A stretch of 64,000 nucleotides of DNA. Source: Methanomassiliicoccus sp. (GTDB lineage Archaea > Thermoplasmatota > Thermoplasmata > Methanomassiliicoccales > Methanomassiliicoccaceae). The position numbers were made by a program, and so were the translations under genes. The notes beneath the pieces are model-generated. The model did not search any database. It saw only the letters and a program-made list of their open reading frames with translations, and was not told the DNA's origin. The stretch lies in NCBI GenBank assembly GCA_018262895.1, contig JADFDJ010000003.1, positions 62,001 through 126,000 on the forward strand, read 5' to 3'. Below, one piece after another: positions 62,458 to 64,000 of this stretch (positions are counted from its first letter, which is position 1; each line of letters begins with the position of its first letter).

Positions 62458-63885
62458 CTAGTCCTTCTTGAAAACTCTCTTCATGATGTCCTTGTCCTCA
62501 TCATCGATGGCCTTGAGAACGAACAGCAGGGCCACGTACACCACGAAGCCCAATCCCACCGCCAGGAACAGGTTAAGATCGGGCAGGAGCAGGAGCAAGG
62601 CGGCCATCCCTATACCTGCGAGCGTCGGTCGACCGATGATGGTGATGATCCTGAGCTTGACCACCCTCGTGTATACGAAGTAATACTGGATGGCGTTGGT
62701 GATCAGTGTCGCAAGGGTGAACGCGAGGGCGGCCCCGACCGGTCCCAGGAAAGGTATGGTCACTATGCACACCGCGAAGTTCAGAGCAGCCCCTGCAGAT
62801 GAGGAGATGGTGCTGAGGTGCATCAGCTTCGCCGCTGCCAGGAGGCTGCCCTGACCGGTGCCGAAGTAGGAGATGGCGAGCACGGGCAGCAGGACCTGCA
62901 GAACGATGATCGAGCCCGTTCGGTCCACATACAGAAGTCCGATGATATCGTCCGCCAGGATCATGCCTCCCAGAGTGAGCGGCAGCCCCATGCTGTACAT
63001 GTACTTCATCAGCTTCTCCTGGGCCAACCCGGTCATCTCCGGCGAGGAGCTGTAGAGGCGGGCGATCACGGGGAGGAGCGCCTGCTTGAAGACCGTGGGG
63101 ACGTTGATGAGCGCCGCCACGAGGTTGAAAGCTATGTAGAACAGCGTATTGGCCAGCTCCCCTGCCTCCCGACCGTTCATGCCCCAGACTATGGATAGAA
63201 GGAGGAAACCGTTCAACGCGTAGAACGTGCTCACCAAGCCCACGTTGATGGCGAAGGGGGCGGCCTCCTTCAGTTCCTGCTTTGCCAACTTGAGGTTCAC
63301 ACCCCTAGACGGCCTCACTATGAACTTGCTGCACACCACGTAGGAAAGGAAGACGTAGAGCATGCTGCCGCTGAGGACGACCAGCACAACCGTTTCCAGC
63401 CCAAAGCCCATCAGAACAAGCACGATGGCCAAGGTAACGGTGAAGACCCGCTCCACCAGAGAGGTCATGAGGACATAGTACATCCTTTCGTACGCTGTGA
63501 ACATGGCCGAGAAGGTCTGTGCGATCCAACTCAGGGCTGTTGACAGGGCGATGACCATGTACGCCAAGGCCACCTTGGAAGGCATCTGCTGCAGCAGCAC
63601 CAAGGCCAGGGTCATGAGGATGGCGAGCCCGCCCATCATGCCTCGCAGGAGCAGGATGGTATTGAGCTTCTGGGGGGCGATGGACTTGTTAGGGGCCACA
63701 TCGACGACCAGCTTGAGGCCCAGGCCCAGATCGGCCAAGAGGAAAAGGACGTTGGCGACCGAGAACGCAGAGGTGTAGGTATTGTAGTCCTCCATCAGAG
63801 ATGCGTTCAGGACTATCGAAAGGATCAGCGTAGAGACCTGGCTGATCAGTTGCACCAGTGCCATGGCCAAGGAGTTCTTGGCCAC
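62458..63885 (-). CDS. Polysaccharide-type flippase (MATE/Wzx-like membrane protein)
   Basis: 475 residues with about 12-14 membrane helices, typical of the MOP superfamily: an N-terminal NSLAMALVQLISQVSTLILSIV, AFSVANVLFLLADLGLGLKL, PFAINVGLVSTFYALNGFLLL in the second half and GPVGAALAFTLATLITNAIQYYF near the C-terminus. Relatives flip lipid-linked sugars across the membrane. GTG 63885 is the first usable start after an in-frame stop; GAATATATTTAAC near 63955 is a possible promoter. No glycosyltransferase is adjacent. Confidence 0.85.
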   Translation of the reverse strand: MAKNSLAMALVQLISQVSTLILSIVLNASLMEDYNTYTSAFSVANVLFLLADLGLGLKLVVDVAPNKSIAPQKLNTILLLRGMMGGLAILMTLALVLLQQMPSKVALAYMVIALSTALSWIAQTFSAMFTAYERMYYVLMTSLVERVFTVTLAIVLVLMGFGLETVVLVVLSGSMLYVFLSYVVCSKFIVRPSRGVNLKLAKQELKEAAPFAINVGLVSTFYALNGFLLLSIVWGMNGREAGELANTLFYIAFNLVAALINVPTVFKQALLPVIARLYSSSPEMTGLAQEKLMKYMYSMGLPLTLGGMILADDIIGLLYVDRTGSIIVLQVLLPVLAISYFGTGQGSLLAAAKLMHLSTISSSAGAALNFAVCIVTIPFLGPVGAALAFTLATLITNAIQYYFVYTRVVKLRIITIIGRPTLAGIGMAALLLLLPDLNLFLAVGLGFVVYVALLFVLKAIDDEDKDIMKRVFKKD

Positions 63886-64000
63886 ACCTCTTACCAGGCC
63901 CGTTGGATCACCATCTCTCTGTCGCGAACGGCCTCAAAGTGATGACGTGTTAAATATATTCTCATCTGAGGTTGGTCCTTGTCGAGTCTGGACGATGGGT
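63886..64000. promoter_or_regulatory. Upstream region of the flippase gene
   Basis: AT-rich with ATATATTTAAC near 63952-63962. A rightward gene may begin with TTG near 63978 and run off the window, but only a few codons are visible and it cannot be judged. Confidence 0.3.

Overview
The window is archaeal and most likely from a methylotrophic methanogen of the Methanomassiliicoccales, probably a high-GC Methanomassiliicoccus. The archaeal evidence is the aRF1 gene, the L18e-L13-S9-RpoN operon, archaeal-type PheS, TrpS, ArgS, UMP kinase and DtdA, a Cdc48/VAT ATPase, and TATA-box promoters with leaderless or near-leaderless starts. The methanogen evidence is a methanol methyltransferase pair, mtaC-mtaB (55305-57508), with its zinc and corrinoid ligands intact. 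The genus is inferred from GC content and gene content; no search was run.

Layout. 1-9899: PUA/PAPS-reductase/ferredoxin fusion (cut by the left edge), Na+/Ca2+ exchanger, M50 protease, FAD oxidase, FMN split-barrel, ACT and DUF362 iron-sulfur proteins, then an acetyltransferase-glycosyltransferase operon. 9998-21509: adenylate kinase, tRNA-Gln, two PhoU/TrkA-C proteins divergent from an MgtE/SLC41 carrier, PurP, a lipoate ligase domain, the aRF1-ArgS-GNAT operon, UMP kinase, an AhpD-like protein and DtdA. 21676-29774: a PAS-PAS-GAF sensor, a tandem pair of winged-helix/TPR proteins, pheS, trmO-like, trpS and a response regulator.

29971-32251 is the most striking locus: a compact ubiquitin-like conjugation system. 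It contains an E1-like activating enzyme, an 85-residue ubiquitin-like protein whose Gly-Gly is followed by six residues, an E2-like enzyme with HPN and catalytic-cysteine motifs, and an Rpn11/CSN5-like JAMM peptidase. The last three genes overlap. No E3 is visible. The ubiquitin-like gene has a palindromic TATACAA/TTGTATA site at its promoter, and a site with the same arms lies at the promoter of cdc48 (46006-48144), which suggests co-regulation with an unfoldase.

32340-43804: a hexuloisomerase, a TIM-barrel endonuclease-IV-like protein with a charged tail, and two very large tandem COG1112-type helicases with C-terminal nuclease-like domains, a family often linked to defence. 43897-45398: ribosomal protein/RNA polymerase operon and tRNA-Pro. 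45402-52786 is gene-poor around cdc48: fragments of dead genes, an orphan D12-class adenine methyltransferase, a small protein and a decayed cellulase-like surface-protein gene. 52787-64000: an anchored exported protein, a lone ABC ATPase, mtaCB with a long AT-rich upstream region, a small conserved-looking protein, a cupin, the TrkA-TrkH potassium system and a flippase.
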